A stretch of DNA of 46,734 bases from Cyclobacterium sp. (GCF_014762705.1 NZ_JABURL010000085.1:1-46734), one strand, 5' to 3'; positions 7,369-17,700 are shown, counted from the stretch's first letter. A program made the numbers and translations. Notes: generated by a model from the sequence alone, not told the origin.

Positions 7369-10300
7369 ATGGAAAATAATTTACTGAGGCTAATTGTGCT
7401 TTACTCCAGACAAACCCTTAAGTGCATTTTTGTACAAATGCTTTTCATTCAAGTGATTGTAGCGAATCCTGGATCCAGCCAGAGCATGGAAGATTACCAG
7501 GTAAATGTGGAGACGAAGGACCCGAAATTAGTAATGGTCCTGGCAGAACCGGAGCGGCAGAGGGATATACCCTTGGCCTTTAACCAGGAAGTGACCAATG
7601 ACAACATCCGCATCATGTTTGCGATGAGGCCCGAATTAAACACGGATCTGAAGCGAAACGCAAAGCAGGGGGATTATGGTGTTAAGCAAGAAAATGATCA
7701 GCGTTTTGTAGCGAAAAGTGGAGTTGGGATGGTTTCAGTTGAGACAGTCCCGCCAGGTCTGGATACCTCAGAATCGCTATATGTAGAAATATCCGGGACA
7801 GTAACCGATCAAAACGGTGATCCCATTCCGGGTGCAACGATCTCCATATTGGGCACTTCTGTGGGAACCGTTACTGACCTGGATGGAAATTACAGGTTAA
7901 ATGTCCCTGATGGAGCTACCGTAGTGTTTTCTTTCATTGGTTACGAATCGCAGCGCATTGAAATTGGTGATCAAAGTATACTAAATGTAATTTTGATGCC
8001 CGATGTTACTTCGCTTGAGGAAATTGTGGTGGTTGGTTACGGCACCCAGGAGAAAAAGGACATCACCGGGTCGGTTGCCTCCGTGAAAAGTGATGATTTC
8101 AACAAAGGCATTATGAACTCCCCAGGTCAGCTGTTGCAGGGCAAAGTGGCCGGTGTCAACGTCACTTCCTCCAGCGGTGCTCCTGGTAGTGGACAGCGGA
8201 TCGTCATCCGCGGACAGGGTAGTATCCGGCAGGGTACCGGTCCCTTGTTTGTGGTTGACGGTTTTCCTCTGGGACTTGCGGGTACGGGCGGTGCAGACAG
8301 TCCTTTGAATTTTTTAAATCCTGAAGATATCGAGTCGATTGACGTATTGAAAGACGCTTCCGCAACTGCCATATACGGTGCCCGTGGCGCCAATGGTGTC
8401 GTCATTATCACCACCAAGAAAGGCTCGGCAGGTGTCTCTAAAGTTTCCGTGAATAGCAATTTCGGTGTATCCAACATGGCAAGAGAGATACCCGTATTTT
8501 CTGCAGACGAGTTTCGTCAACAGGTCAATGCAGTGGAAGGTATATTGGAAGATCGGGGTGGCGATACCTACTGGCAGGATGAACTAACGCGGACTGCGTT
8601 TACCAATGACCATAACATGGTTTTTCAGGGAGGAAGCCAGAATTTCAATTATCGGGCATCGCTGGGGTATCTTGACCAGCAGGGTATTGTTCTCAATACG
8701 GGGTTCAAAAGATACAGTGGAAGGATCGGCGCCACACAAAAATTATGGGACGGTCGGTTAAGTATCGATTTCAACCTTGGATCAAGCATTGAAAAAGGTG
8801 AAAATGCGCCCCAAGGTCGCCTGGTTTCCGAAATGCTGGAATTCAATCCCACCTATCCGGCTCGCGACGCCAACGGCGATCCGGTTAGATATCCCGACCT
8901 GATGAATCCGCTGTATACCGCTGAATTGTATACGAGCTTCAGAGAAACGAGGCGCACGCTTTTAAGTATTTCACCTTCCCTCGAAATAATGGAAGGCCTG
9001 GTATACAAAGTAAATTTGGGATATGATACCAGATCAAGCGCTTCTGATAACCAAAACATGCCCAACATGGACCCGTTCGAAGAAGGGCGTTTGGAGCAGG
9101 GTTTCTCAGACGGTGAAAACACACTGATCGAAAATTATTTGACGTACAATTTCGGCATTGGAACCGACCATGGGTTTACCGTACTGGCCGGACATTCCTA
9201 CCAGAGGATCTACAGCAGGTCGAGATTCTGGAGCGTAGATCTTTTCAGTGACAATGGTATAGAACCCCGCTATAATCCCGGTCTCGGACAGCGGTTGAAC
9301 CTGGTGGACAATCCGCCTGGTGGATCGGCCAATATCAATGAGCTGCAGTCGTTTTTCGGAAGAGCCAATTACGATTTCCGGGAGAAATACATGGTAACGG
9401 GAACAATTCGTGCAGATGGATCCTCTAAATTCGGAGCGAACAATAAGTACGGTATATTTCCTTCATTTGCAGCCGGTTGGCGATTGTCCGAGGAGGCGTT
9501 TTTGCAGTCGTCACCGTTCAGCGAGTTGAAACTCCGTGTAGGTTGGGGTCAGACTGGTAATCAGGAAATTCCCAATAAGATCACGAAGGCATCGTACACT
9601 ACACGGATATCCAACCAGGACAGCTACCCTCTGGGTGGGCAGGAGCCGCCCTACACAGCCGGAACGGCCTTTGTTCGACTGGCAAATCCCGACCTGCAGT
9701 GGGAGGTTTCAACGCAAACGAATGTGGGCGTTGATTTTGAGTTGTTCGAAGGTGCACTCTCGGGAACAGTAGATTATTTCAACAAAGTTTCCAATAACAT
9801 CCTCCTGGAAGTGAAGCCACCAGACCCAATTCAACCCGCCACTGACTACTGGACCAATGTCGAGGATATGCGGATAATCAACAAGGGCCTGGAGATTGCA
9901 TTGAATTATCAAAAACGCACTGAGGGTGGATTAACTTACAGCATTGGGGGTAATGCTACGTTCATCAATAATGAGGTGCAGGACTCGCCCTTCACGATTG
10001 TCACAACAGGAAGTGCGGAAGGATCGGGACTTACCGGTGCCACAATTAACGGTTTGATCAATGGTCATCCGATCGGTACGTTTTACATGCAAAGGTTCAT
10101 TGGTATAGGCTCGGATGGCTTATCGATATTTGAAGATTCTGAAGACGGCGGACGAATGGTTGTAGGCAGCGCCTTGCCGGATATGACGTACAATTTCTTC
10201 TTGAATTTCAATTACAAAAATTTTGACCTCGGCATGAATTTCAACGGCGTATCGGGCAATATGATCTACAACAACACGGCGATGAACAAATTCTACAAGG

Positions 10301-10656
10301 CAAAATTGGCTAACTCTCTGAATACGACCGATAAAGCCGTGGAGTTTCCCGAAGAGAGCACCATCAATTCTTCCTCTGTTTCTACACGGTATCTGGAAAA
10401 TGGTTCCTTCTTTCGCCTGAACAATATGACCTTGGGTTACAACTTCAATACGGATGCCCTCGGTATTGCAAATTGGGTTAAAGATTTGCGCTTGTCTTTG
10501 ACTGGACAGAATCTATTCCTCATCACAGAATATACTGGTTTTGATCCGGAAGTGAACCAGGATCGCTCGGTGGACGGGATTCAGTCGGCCGGGATCGACC
10601 TGAACGGTTATCCACGAGCCAGGACCTTTGTGATGTCGCTCAACGTATCTTTTTAA
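7369..10656 (+). CDS. SusC-family TonB-dependent receptor with degenerate STN domain
   Basis: A 1095-residue outer-membrane importer that would work with the SusD lipoprotein encoded 22 bases downstream. In order: signal segment 1-33, a degenerate STN-like region about 42-116, a carboxypeptidase-regulatory-like beta-sandwich about 140-213, TonB box-like EEIVVVGYG at 217-225, plug domain with DIESIDVLKDASATAIYGAR, then a 22-strand-type barrel ending in RTFVMSLNVSF. The STN region still aligns with that of the SusC at 14750 (LAEPERQ against LADLERQ, FNQEV against YNQEV) but has lost core hydrophobics and acquired compensating small indels without breaking the frame. No sigma/anti-sigma pair is adjacent. 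The barrel section has visibly higher GC than the first 150 bases. I infer a chimera or an acquired receptor with a relic signalling domain. Confidence 0.93.
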   Translation: MENNLLRLIVLYSRQTLKCIFVQMLFIQVIVANPGSSQSMEDYQVNVETKDPKLVMVLAEPERQRDIPLAFNQEVTNDNIRIMFAMRPELNTDLKRNAKQGDYGVKQENDQRFVAKSGVGMVSVETVPPGLDTSESLYVEISGTVTDQNGDPIPGATISILGTSVGTVTDLDGNYRLNVPDGATVVFSFIGYESQRIEIGDQSILNVILMPDVTSLEEIVVVGYGTQEKKDITGSVASVKSDDFNKGIMNSPGQLLQGKVAGVNVTSSSGAPGSGQRIVIRGQGSIRQGTGPLFVVDGFPLGLAGTGGADSPLNFLNPEDIESIDVLKDASATAIYGARGANGVVIITTKKGSAGVSKVSVNSNFGVSNMAREIPVFSADEFRQQVNAVEGILEDRGGDTYWQDELTRTAFTNDHNMVFQGGSQNFNYRASLGYLDQQGIVLNTGFKRYSGRIGATQKLWDGRLSIDFNLGSSIEKGENAPQGRLVSEMLEFNPTYPARDANGDPVRYPDLMNPLYTAELYTSFRETRRTLLSISPSLEIMEGLVYKVNLGYDTRSSASDNQNMPNMDPFEEGRLEQGFSDGENTLIENYLTYNFGIGTDHGFTVLAGHSYQRIYSRSRFWSVDLFSDNGIEPRYNPGLGQRLNLVDNPPGGSANINELQSFFGRANYDFREKYMVTGTIRADGSSKFGANNKYGIFPSFAAGWRLSEEAFLQSSPFSELKLRVGWGQTGNQEIPNKITKASYTTRISNQDSYPLGGQEPPYTAGTAFVRLANPDLQWEVSTQTNVGVDFELFEGALSGTVDYFNKVSNNILLEVKPPDPIQPATDYWTNVEDMRIINKGLEIALNYQKRTEGGLTYSIGGNATFINNEVQDSPFTIVTTGSAEGSGLTGATINGLINGHPIGTFYMQRFIGIGSDGLSIFEDSEDGGRMVVGSALPDMTYNFFLNFNYKNFDLGMNFNGVSGNMIYNNTAMNKFYKAKLANSLNTTDKAVEFPEESTINSSSVSTRYLENGSFFRLNNMTLGYNFNTDALGIANWVKDLRLSLTGQNLFLITEYTGFDPEVNQDRSVDGIQSAGIDLNGYPRARTFVMSLNVSF

Positions 10657-10678
10657 TTAACCAAAAGTGAATAGTACC

Positions 10679-12370
10679 ATGAAAAATACTATAAAACTAA
10701 TCGGATTTACAATTGCGGTGTTAATTGGCAGTTGTACGGACCTTCAGGAGCAGATCCTGGATGAATCTCTAAGTGGTGGCGGGCAGGAAAGTGATCTCGT
10801 ACGCGGAGTTGTAGCACCGGCATACGGTATGTTGCCGGAGTTCTACAGGCATACAAGGTATTTTGCCGTGCAGGAAATAACCACCGATGAGGCGATTTTG
10901 CCCTATCGTGGTGGTAGGGACTGGGGCGATAACGGAATCTACCTCGAATTGCACCAGCATACCTGGGGTCCTGTACATAGCAATATCCAGCAATGCTGGG
11001 ATTACCTCACCGTGATGATCTCCAGGACGGTCACGGCAATCAACATACTGACACCTCTGGCCGAGTCAGACTCGGAAGCCCGGGTTTTCCTGGCCGAGGT
11101 TAGAGGCCTCAGGGCTTTTTACAACATGATCGTTCTCGATCTTTGGGGTATCACCTTCAGGAAAGACGATGCAGGTGCATTGTCTGAAATTCTCCGTGGA
11201 AATGATGCGGTGGAATATATCCGGACTGAATTTGAAGCGGTTGTACCAGACCTGAGAACAGATGTTGGCCCCGGAAGGCTCACCAAGGGTGGTGTGTATG
11301 GCTTATTGGCTCGTCTGCACCTGAATGCTGCGGTTTGGCGCGATCCGTATGCAGACAGCTTTAACTTCACCGAAGCTGATATGATTAAGGTTATTGATTA
11401 CACTAACATGGTCATTAACGATGGTCAATACAGCCTGTCCCCGGAGTTCTTCGCCAATTTTAATAATGACAATCATAACAATCCGGAGCTGGTATTTGCA
11501 GTCGATCAGCGACCCGACCTGAACGGGCACAACCGGATGTCCTATTTCTCCATGTCGGACAATTTTTACGGTAATCCGCTGTTCCCGAGAGGCAATGGTA
11601 CAGACGGGCCAGGCATCACGCCAGATTGGTACCAGTCCTGGGAGCAGGCCTACGGCGACACGGATCCTGCCGAGGCTGATGCCCGGTTCTATTGGGAAAG
11701 AATGGTCATCCCGGCAGATTCTGCCATCGCCGCGGAGGATTTTGAAGTGAATCGCGGTATTTATCGTGGATTACAATATGGATTGCAAAATACGGGAAGA
11801 AGATTGCCATTCATCCAGACAACTGATGGCCGGTACAAGATAGGACCTTTGCGCGACTGGCGACGCGCGGAAGAAAATGCTTTTGTGGATTTTACCGAGG
11901 AGATCAACTTCACAGCGGAGGGCAGTGACTACAACACCGGTTTCAGGGTTGAAAAATATCAGTGGAGCAAGTCCTCAGATGACGGCAGGAACAAAGGAGA
12001 AGCTGACCTGGTGATCCTGCGCCTGGCCGATTGCTACCTGATGCGCGCCGAAGCCAAACTGCGTATGGGCGATACGGGTGGAGCCCTGTCAGATGTCAAC
12101 CTGGTGCGGGCTTCCAGAACCGCGAGGCCTGCAGTTACGCCGCCACCTCTCGGGTCGATGGACCTGGATCTCCTCTTCCGGGAGCGTGGCTTTGAATTTT
12201 ATTGGGAGCATCAGCGGCGTACGGATATGATCCGTTTCGGTAAGTATGAAGATTCCTGGACCGAGAAAACGGACAGCGACGTACAGAAGCGGATATTCCC
12301 GATTCCGCAGTCTGCAATCGACGGTGCTTCAGCAGCTGAAGGATACCTGGTGCAGAACCCAGGCTACTGA
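10679..12370 (+). CDS. SusD/RagB-family nutrient-binding outer-membrane lipoprotein
   Basis: A 563-residue surface lipoprotein that caps the SusC encoded 22 bases upstream and binds its ligand. The ATG at 10679 starts a lipoprotein signal with lipobox LIGSC (Cys19); a GTG at 10667 is less likely. Family hallmarks are the TPR-like helical segment VRGLRAFYNMIVLDLWG, the late helix LADCYLMRAEAKLRMGD, RERGFEFYWEHQRRTDMIRF near the C-terminus, and the terminal IFPIPQSAID with final QNPGY. Spot counts of about 60% GC (for example 11041-11100 and 12001-12060) contrast with about 40% in the SusD at 18132, supporting a different origin. The ligand cannot be predicted. The gene is followed directly by a strong terminator. 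Confidence 0.95.
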   Translation: MKNTIKLIGFTIAVLIGSCTDLQEQILDESLSGGGQESDLVRGVVAPAYGMLPEFYRHTRYFAVQEITTDEAILPYRGGRDWGDNGIYLELHQHTWGPVHSNIQQCWDYLTVMISRTVTAINILTPLAESDSEARVFLAEVRGLRAFYNMIVLDLWGITFRKDDAGALSEILRGNDAVEYIRTEFEAVVPDLRTDVGPGRLTKGGVYGLLARLHLNAAVWRDPYADSFNFTEADMIKVIDYTNMVINDGQYSLSPEFFANFNNDNHNNPELVFAVDQRPDLNGHNRMSYFSMSDNFYGNPLFPRGNGTDGPGITPDWYQSWEQAYGDTDPAEADARFYWERMVIPADSAIAAEDFEVNRGIYRGLQYGLQNTGRRLPFIQTTDGRYKIGPLRDWRRAEENAFVDFTEEINFTAEGSDYNTGFRVEKYQWSKSSDDGRNKGEADLVILRLADCYLMRAEAKLRMGDTGGALSDVNLVRASRTARPAVTPPPLGSMDLDLLFRERGFEFYWEHQRRTDMIRFGKYEDSWTEKTDSDVQKRIFPIPQSAIDGASAAEGYLVQNPGY

Positions 12371-12408
12371 CAAGAGGACAGCACCCCTTGGGACTGGCTA
12401 GAAACGAG

Positions 12409-12434
12409 AAGGCAGACGGTAATCCGTCTGCCTT
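12409..12434 (+). terminator. rho-independent terminator after first SusD gene
   Basis: A perfect 11-base stem AAGGCAGACGG / CCGTCTGCCTT with loop TAAT, followed by TTGTTGTTT. It lies 38 bases after the SusD stop and closes the SusC/SusD unit. Confidence 0.85.
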
Positions 12435-12918
12435 GTTGTTTGCATCGGATGCCCTCTTGCTGACCAGCATCTGTCCTGACAGGTTTGATCAATACATGAA
12501 AAGCCTGGGGATTAGGATAATTCGGTAAGCCGAAGTTATTCTGGGGTTTGCTTTTTGAAACAGCGATGAGTGGCATGGCAATAACCACAGCCTATCTCGA
12601 AGAAGTGCTAAAACTAAAGGTGAACCGGCAGAAAACTCATCAGACAAGTCCGGACGAAAGGGTCCCCTATTTGAGATTAAAGATTAGCAATATAGAAGTA
12701 ATGGTCGAAGAGAAGTGCACCCTCAAGTTCAATTATCCAGACAGTAGCCTTGCCTCTCGTAATCAGGCAAAGGAGTTGATCCCCTTTTTGACGAAGCTAA
12801 ACCTAATGCTGAGAGGCTACGCCATCTTTTCAATACTTAAAGCTTATGTTTAAGGAAGATTTTAACTCAGTTTTTTTCAAACCGGAAAAACGCCTAAATT
12901 AGGAAACTTAACTTGTAA
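12435..12918. other. spacer between first SusC/SusD unit and second sigma operon
   Basis: Apart from the reverse-transcriptase remnant I see no gene here. A small perfect inverted repeat CTGTC-CT-GACAG lies near 12470. No clear promoter is recognised before the sigma gene at 12919. TATGTTTA near 12844 is a near match to the -7 box but lacks a well-spaced TTG. Confidence 0.45.
12521..12853 (+). pseudogene. remnant of a group II intron reverse transcriptase/maturase
   Basis: An open stretch of about 110 codons, preceded by TAA at 12518, reads like the C-terminal end of a group II intron-encoded reverse transcriptase. YLEEVLKLKVNRQKT matches the family's 'FLEERLKLKVNREKS' segment. VPYLRLKIS matches the 'RKFLGFSF' position. 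SRNQ...LTKLNLMLRGYAIF matches the 'SRNRG...LNQYLRGWVGYF' start of the maturase (X) domain. The catalytic YADD, fingers and most of the thumb are absent; intact proteins are about 400-600 residues, so this is a decayed fragment. No intron RNA domain V/VI is recognised nearby. It sits between the terminator of a compositionally odd SusC/SusD pair and a sigma factor gene. The assignment is by motif spacing only. Confidence 0.6.
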
Positions 12919-13494
12919 ATGACCAAGCCCAAAATAAACGATAATGAACTTTGTGCTGCCTTGTTCCGAAGGGACTTGAAAGCTTTCGATACCATTTATG
13001 AAATGTATTGGAAAAGGCTTTATTGCTATGCGTTTAAAATTTTTGAAGATCAGCTGGTTTGCGAGGATTTAGTTCAGGAAGTTTTTGTAGATCTGTGGGA
13101 AAGGGCGACCCATAAAAGGATTCAAAATTTGGAGTCTTATCTGTTCCGAGCGGTGAAATTTCAGGTTTTGAAGACAATTCGGGATTTGAAAAAGACTACA
13201 GATCTGGATGTTGTTTTCGCACATTTGCCGGAAAAGTTAATGGCCGATCATATGCTGGAATTTGATGACCTGGATAAAATTTTAAAAGAAAGTGTACATG
13301 GTCTTCCTGAAAAATGTAAAGAAGTTTTTCAGTTAAGCCGTGATTCGGAGTTATCTAACCCGGAAATTGCCCGTCAATTGAACATTTCCGTAAGGACCGT
13401 AGAAGCTCATTTGTACAAAGCATTAAAAACTATTAAAAAAAATCTTGCCGAAATTTATTTTTGTTTCCTGGGTATTATTGAGGTATGTATTTAG
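12919..13494 (+). CDS. ECF RNA polymerase sigma factor
   Basis: A 191-residue extracytoplasmic-function sigma factor of the SusC-linked Bacteroidota type. Region 2 spans about residues 20-85 and includes YEMYWKRLYCYAFKIFED, CEDLVQEVFVDLWER and the ESYLFRAVKF core. Region 4 spans about 130-180, with LPEKCKEVFQLSRDSELSNPE and a helix-turn-helix ending in ISVRTVEAHLYKALKTIKK. It is followed after 158 bases by a FecR-type anti-sigma gene and then a SusC with an STN domain, the standard three-part trans-envelope signalling arrangement. By analogy, ligand binding at SusC would release this factor from FecR and induce the susC operon. It may also recognise the similar leader of the partnerless susC at 7369; that is inference. 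Confidence 0.95.
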   Translation: MTKPKINDNELCAALFRRDLKAFDTIYEMYWKRLYCYAFKIFEDQLVCEDLVQEVFVDLWERATHKRIQNLESYLFRAVKFQVLKTIRDLKKTTDLDVVFAHLPEKLMADHMLEFDDLDKILKESVHGLPEKCKEVFQLSRDSELSNPEIARQLNISVRTVEAHLYKALKTIKKNLAEIYFCFLGIIEVCI

Positions 13495-13631
13495 TTTTTG
13501 TTTTTTTATTTATATAAAAAACAAATAAAAAGATTGTGTTAATGTTTTCTGCAGATTGATTGATCAATTATTTTATAGAATATAGAATTTTTTTTGTGAC
13601 CTGACTAAGTGGAAAAGGTATACATCGGTAC

Positions 13632-13644
13632 TATCTTAAAGATA
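13632..13644. repeat. short inverted repeat before fecR
   Basis: TATCTT-A-AAGATA is a perfect 6-base inverted repeat with a one-base spacer, ending 8 bases before the FecR start. A looser CTTAAGATAAG occurs shortly before the other FecR gene at 24185. It could be an operator or nothing more than AT-rich coincidence. Confidence 0.25.
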
Positions 13645-13652
13645 AACCTATC

Positions 13653-14621
13653 ATGACTAAAGAAGAATTTCTCAAGCTTTTGCGAAAAAAGGAATCCGGC
13701 GGTATTTCTGAGTACGAAAATGTGTTATTACTGCAGGTACTGGACAAACTTCAGGAAAGGAAATTGTCTTGGGAATTGGCTGGTCGGGAGGAAGAGGAAG
13801 TCCGGAAACGTATTAGAAGCCGCATTGGACAGAGAATTGATGTAAAGAATACCAAAAAAACCTTTTATCCTTCACTTCGAATCGCAGCATCGCTCATTTT
13901 GAGTATATCCTTTGGCTTTTTGTTATACACGATTTATCAGCCAGACAGGCAGGTCCTCTGGGAGGAAAGAACTACCAATGAACGGCAAAAAGCCTCCATA
14001 ACACTACCGGATGGCAGCAGGGCATATTTAAATACCAATACCACCCTGAGATTCCCCAAAAGATTTATCAATGGAAAAAGGGAAGTCGAGCTTCTGGGTG
14101 AGGCTTTTTTTCAGGTGGTAAAACAAAATGGAGCATCCTTTGAAGTGAATAGCGAGGGTATAAAAACGGTGGTGTTGGGAACGGCATTTAATGTCAGGGC
14201 ACACCAAGATTCAGCGGTAAAGGTGGCGGTGCAAAGTGGAAAGGTAGCTGTTTTTCATCAGGATTCGAACATGATGGAGCCTGGGGTGGAGCTACTCCCC
14301 AGGCAAATGGCCACAGCCAATCCTGATGTTGGAAACTTTATTGTGGAAGAAATGGATTCAGATTCCTTTCTGGATTGGAAAGCAAAATCCATATCCTTTG
14401 ATATGGAACCCTTTGATGAAGTGATACAGCGGCTTGCTTCTATATACAATTACAAGGTCGAGTTGGTAGGAAAGGGAATGGATCAATGCCAGATTAAGGC
14501 CACCTATGCCAATGGGAACTTGTTTGCCGTATTGTACGGACTGAAAAATCTGGCGGAATTTGAAGTGGAAAATACCGGTGAAAGGGCACTGAAAATAACC
14601 TATAAAAAATGTAAAATTTAA
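13653..14621 (+). CDS. FecR-family anti-sigma factor
   Basis: A 322-residue inner-membrane protein that would hold the upstream ECF sigma factor and receive the signal from the STN domain of SusC. Residues 1-70 are a charged cytoplasmic anti-sigma region. A single transmembrane helix lies at about 75-95 (SLRIAASLILSISFGFLLY). The periplasmic FecR domain follows from about 112, with the typical ITLPDGSRAYLNTNTTLRFP and GEAFFQV segments, and a C-terminal DUF4974-like STN-resembling domain from about 245 (ISFDMEPFDEVIQRLASIYNYKVEL). The gene lies between the sigma gene and the STN-type susC, 128 bases before the latter. Length and domain order are normal and nothing looks truncated. Confidence 0.95.
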   Translation: MTKEEFLKLLRKKESGGISEYENVLLLQVLDKLQERKLSWELAGREEEEVRKRIRSRIGQRIDVKNTKKTFYPSLRIAASLILSISFGFLLYTIYQPDRQVLWEERTTNERQKASITLPDGSRAYLNTNTTLRFPKRFINGKREVELLGEAFFQVVKQNGASFEVNSEGIKTVVLGTAFNVRAHQDSAVKVAVQSGKVAVFHQDSNMMEPGVELLPRQMATANPDVGNFIVEEMDSDSFLDWKAKSISFDMEPFDEVIQRLASIYNYKVELVGKGMDQCQIKATYANGNLFAVLYGLKNLAEFEVENTGERALKITYKKCKI

Positions 14622-14624
14622 AAA

Positions 14625-14749
14625 TTAAAATAGCTTATGTAAAAATTCAAATTACAACCTTTAACCAAAATAAATCCGGAACTGCTGCAACAGTCCCGGA
14701 CCAGAATTGGTGGTGAAACCACCTTGTTTAACAATAAACGTTTAAAATT
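14625..14749 (+). promoter_or_regulatory. conserved susC leader (copy 2) with GGTGGT/ACCACC hairpin
   Basis: Between the FecR stop and susC, this leader carries TAGCTTATGT at 14631-14640, then a CAACAGTCCCGGACCAGAATT block, and a hairpin GGTGGT-GAA-ACCACC at 14709-14723, then AAACGTTTAAAATT up to the ATG. Block order, spacing and hairpin match the leader at 7235-7368. The stem could regulate translation or RNA stability, or bind a regulator. Function is unproven. Confidence 0.55.
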
Positions 14750-17700
14750 ATGAAAAATAATTTACTAAGGCTAATTGTGCTTTACTCCAAACAAACCTTA
14801 AAGTACTTTTTGCTACAATTACTTGTGATTCAGGTAATTATGGCGGCGCCAGGTTCCAGCCAGAGCATGGAGGACTACCATGTCCAATTACAAAGCAAAA
14901 ACCAGAAATTAGTCAACGTGTTGGCAGATCTGGAGCGGCAGACCGATTTTGTGTTTGCCTACAACCAGGAAGTAGCTAAAGACAAAACCCGGATCTCGCT
15001 GAATTTATCCACGGATCTCAAATCCATGCTCAAGAAGATTACCGAGCAGGTGAATTATGATTTCAAACGGGTAAACGAACAGATTTATGTGGTAAAGAGT
15101 GAGTTGGCTAATCCTTCAAAAGCGGAGAATTCTACAATTGAAAATGAGAATAACTGGCTATTTATTGAAATCACCGGCACCGTTACCGATGAAAATGGGG
15201 AGCCCATTCCCGGGGCAACTGTTTCAATTCCTGGCACCTCCGTAGGCACTGTTACAGATATAGATGGGAATTTTAAGATTCAGGCAGAAGAAGGTGTTAG
15301 TCTAGTATTTTCGTTTATAGGATACCTTAGCCAAAGGATAGTTGTCGGTAATCAAGCAGTAATCAATATTACCCTGGAAGAAGACATTTCCAATTTGGAG
15401 GAAGTAATTGTGGTTGGTTATGGTGTTCAGAAAAAGTCCGATCTAACCGGATCGGTGGTAAGGGCAGATATAGAAGCTTTTCGTGAATCCCCAAACGTGT
15501 CCATCATGCAATCCCTTCAGGGGTCGGTGGCAGGCTTGAATGTTGGACAGGTAAACCAGGCAGGAGAGGAGCCGAATATTCAAATACGGGGCCGTACCTC
15601 TCTATCAGGGGAACAAAATCCTTTGATAGTTATTGATGGTGTCATTTATAGAGGAAACATCAATGATTTGAATCCCAATGACATCAAATCGATTGATGTT
15701 TTAAAGGATGCCAGTGCCTCAGCCATTTATGGTTCTCAAGCCTCCAATGGGGTGATCATTCTGACCACTAAGAAGGGGACAGACCTGGGAAAACCAATGA
15801 TTACCTATTCAAATAGCTTTACCCTTCAAAAACCTATCAAGGAATTTCGGACTGGAACAGCAGCCGATTTTTTGACTAAAACGGAAAAATCTGACTTGTA
15901 CAATAGTAGGTTGGAGGCTTCCGGATACCTTGAGTCCAATCCAAATTGGGAACCCTCCACCAATTTTAAAACCAGCGATGAAATCCTAGCCTATAACCAG
16001 GGAAGGTCGGACAATTGGTACGAAATGATGACCAATGACAATCCATTTATCCAAAACCATAATTTATCACTGGCCAATTCAACAGAACGGTCTAATTTTT
16101 TTGTTTCTTTAGGCCATACTGATCAGTCTGGTCATCTGGTGAATGAAGGATTCAAAAGAATTAATGCCCGGGTTAATTTGGAAACAAATGTCACCAATTG
16201 GTTAACCTTTGGCCTGCAATCCTCCTTTTCGAAAAGTGACTATATGGGCTTAACCCCCAGTTTGGGTCACCGTTATTTGTCTCCATTTGCCACTGCCAGG
16301 GATGAAAATGGGGAATACATTCAAATTACTGGAGGAAATACCATCAACCCATTGGTCCAATTGGAATCCGATTTTGTAGATAAAAGATTAAGTTTTTTTG
16401 GTAATTTTTATACTCAGATCGATTTTCCATTCTTGGAAGGATTGAGTTATAAGGCCAACTACCTGAATAATTACATGACAGATCACAACTATTATTTCAG
16501 AGATTATGCCAGTAATTTTCAGGGAGGGGGTGAAAAAATGCATCAATTTAATTACAATTGGTCAAGTGATCATATCCTATCATATAAACAAAATTTCAAT
16601 GACTTCCACGAGGTATTCCTTACATTGCTTTACGGGGTAGAGAGCAGGGAATCAGAGTATACTGCTGCCAGTTCTTTTATCTTTGCCAATCCCGCACTGG
16701 GATACAATAATCTTCAATCGGGTAGTGCTGATCAGCAAAGAGCCAGGTCAGGCGGTTGGGACGAAACCAGCCTCTATCAAATGGCCAGGTTATTCTATGG
16801 GTTTGACCATCGTTATTTATTTACAGGAACAATCAGAAGGGATGGATTTTCAGGGTTTGGAACCACCAATAAGTTTGGTTTATTTCCTTCACTTTCTTTC
16901 GCCTGGGCAGCTAGTGAAGAAACGTTTATTGCCAATAATTTTGACTGGCTAAACAATTTGAAAATAAGGGTCTCTTATGGTTCCAATGGAAACCGAACTG
17001 TGGGCAGGTACCAAACATTGGCAACAGTATCTGGGGGTTTTAATTATATAACTGCTGACGGAACACCAGTTTATACGCAAGCCATAAACAAACTGGCTAG
17101 CCCAAATCTAAAATGGGAAACCACTACAGGGATTAACCTCGGATTGGATTTCGCCATTCTGGGAAACATAATATCAGGGTCCATTGATTATTACAACAAT
17201 GAAACAACAGACTTGCTTTACCAAGTGGACATTCCAGGCATAAGTCGATTTGAAACCTTTCCTGACAATCTTGGAAGGATTCATAATCAAGGTATAGATG
17301 TCCAAATCACCACATCCAATATAAGGAAAAAAGAGCTATCATGGGAAAGTACTTTTGTGTTTTCCAGTAACAGAAACGAACTGCGGGAATTATTGGGTTT
17401 TGATCTGGATGGAGATGGTATAGAGGATGATTTGGTTTCAGAAGGATTATTTATAGGTTATCCATTGGATGCTATTTTTGATTATTCCATTGGTGGTATA
17501 TGGCAGGTCAATGATGATGTCCCTGTTTTCTCTGATTTGGGAGCTTACAGGGTAGTTGATATTAATGGAGATGGAAGCATTGATCCCAACGACAGAAGTA
17601 TCATCGGTTATACAGAACCTTCTTTCAGGTTTAGCATCAATAATAATATCAGTTATAAGAATTGGACTTTCAGGTTTTTTATCAATTCCATTCAGGGTGG

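Noticed and set aside
7369-10656. Frameshifted or inactivated susC pseudogene
   Set aside because: The reading frame is intact for 1095 codons with plug, barrel and terminal strand present; only the STN region is degenerate.
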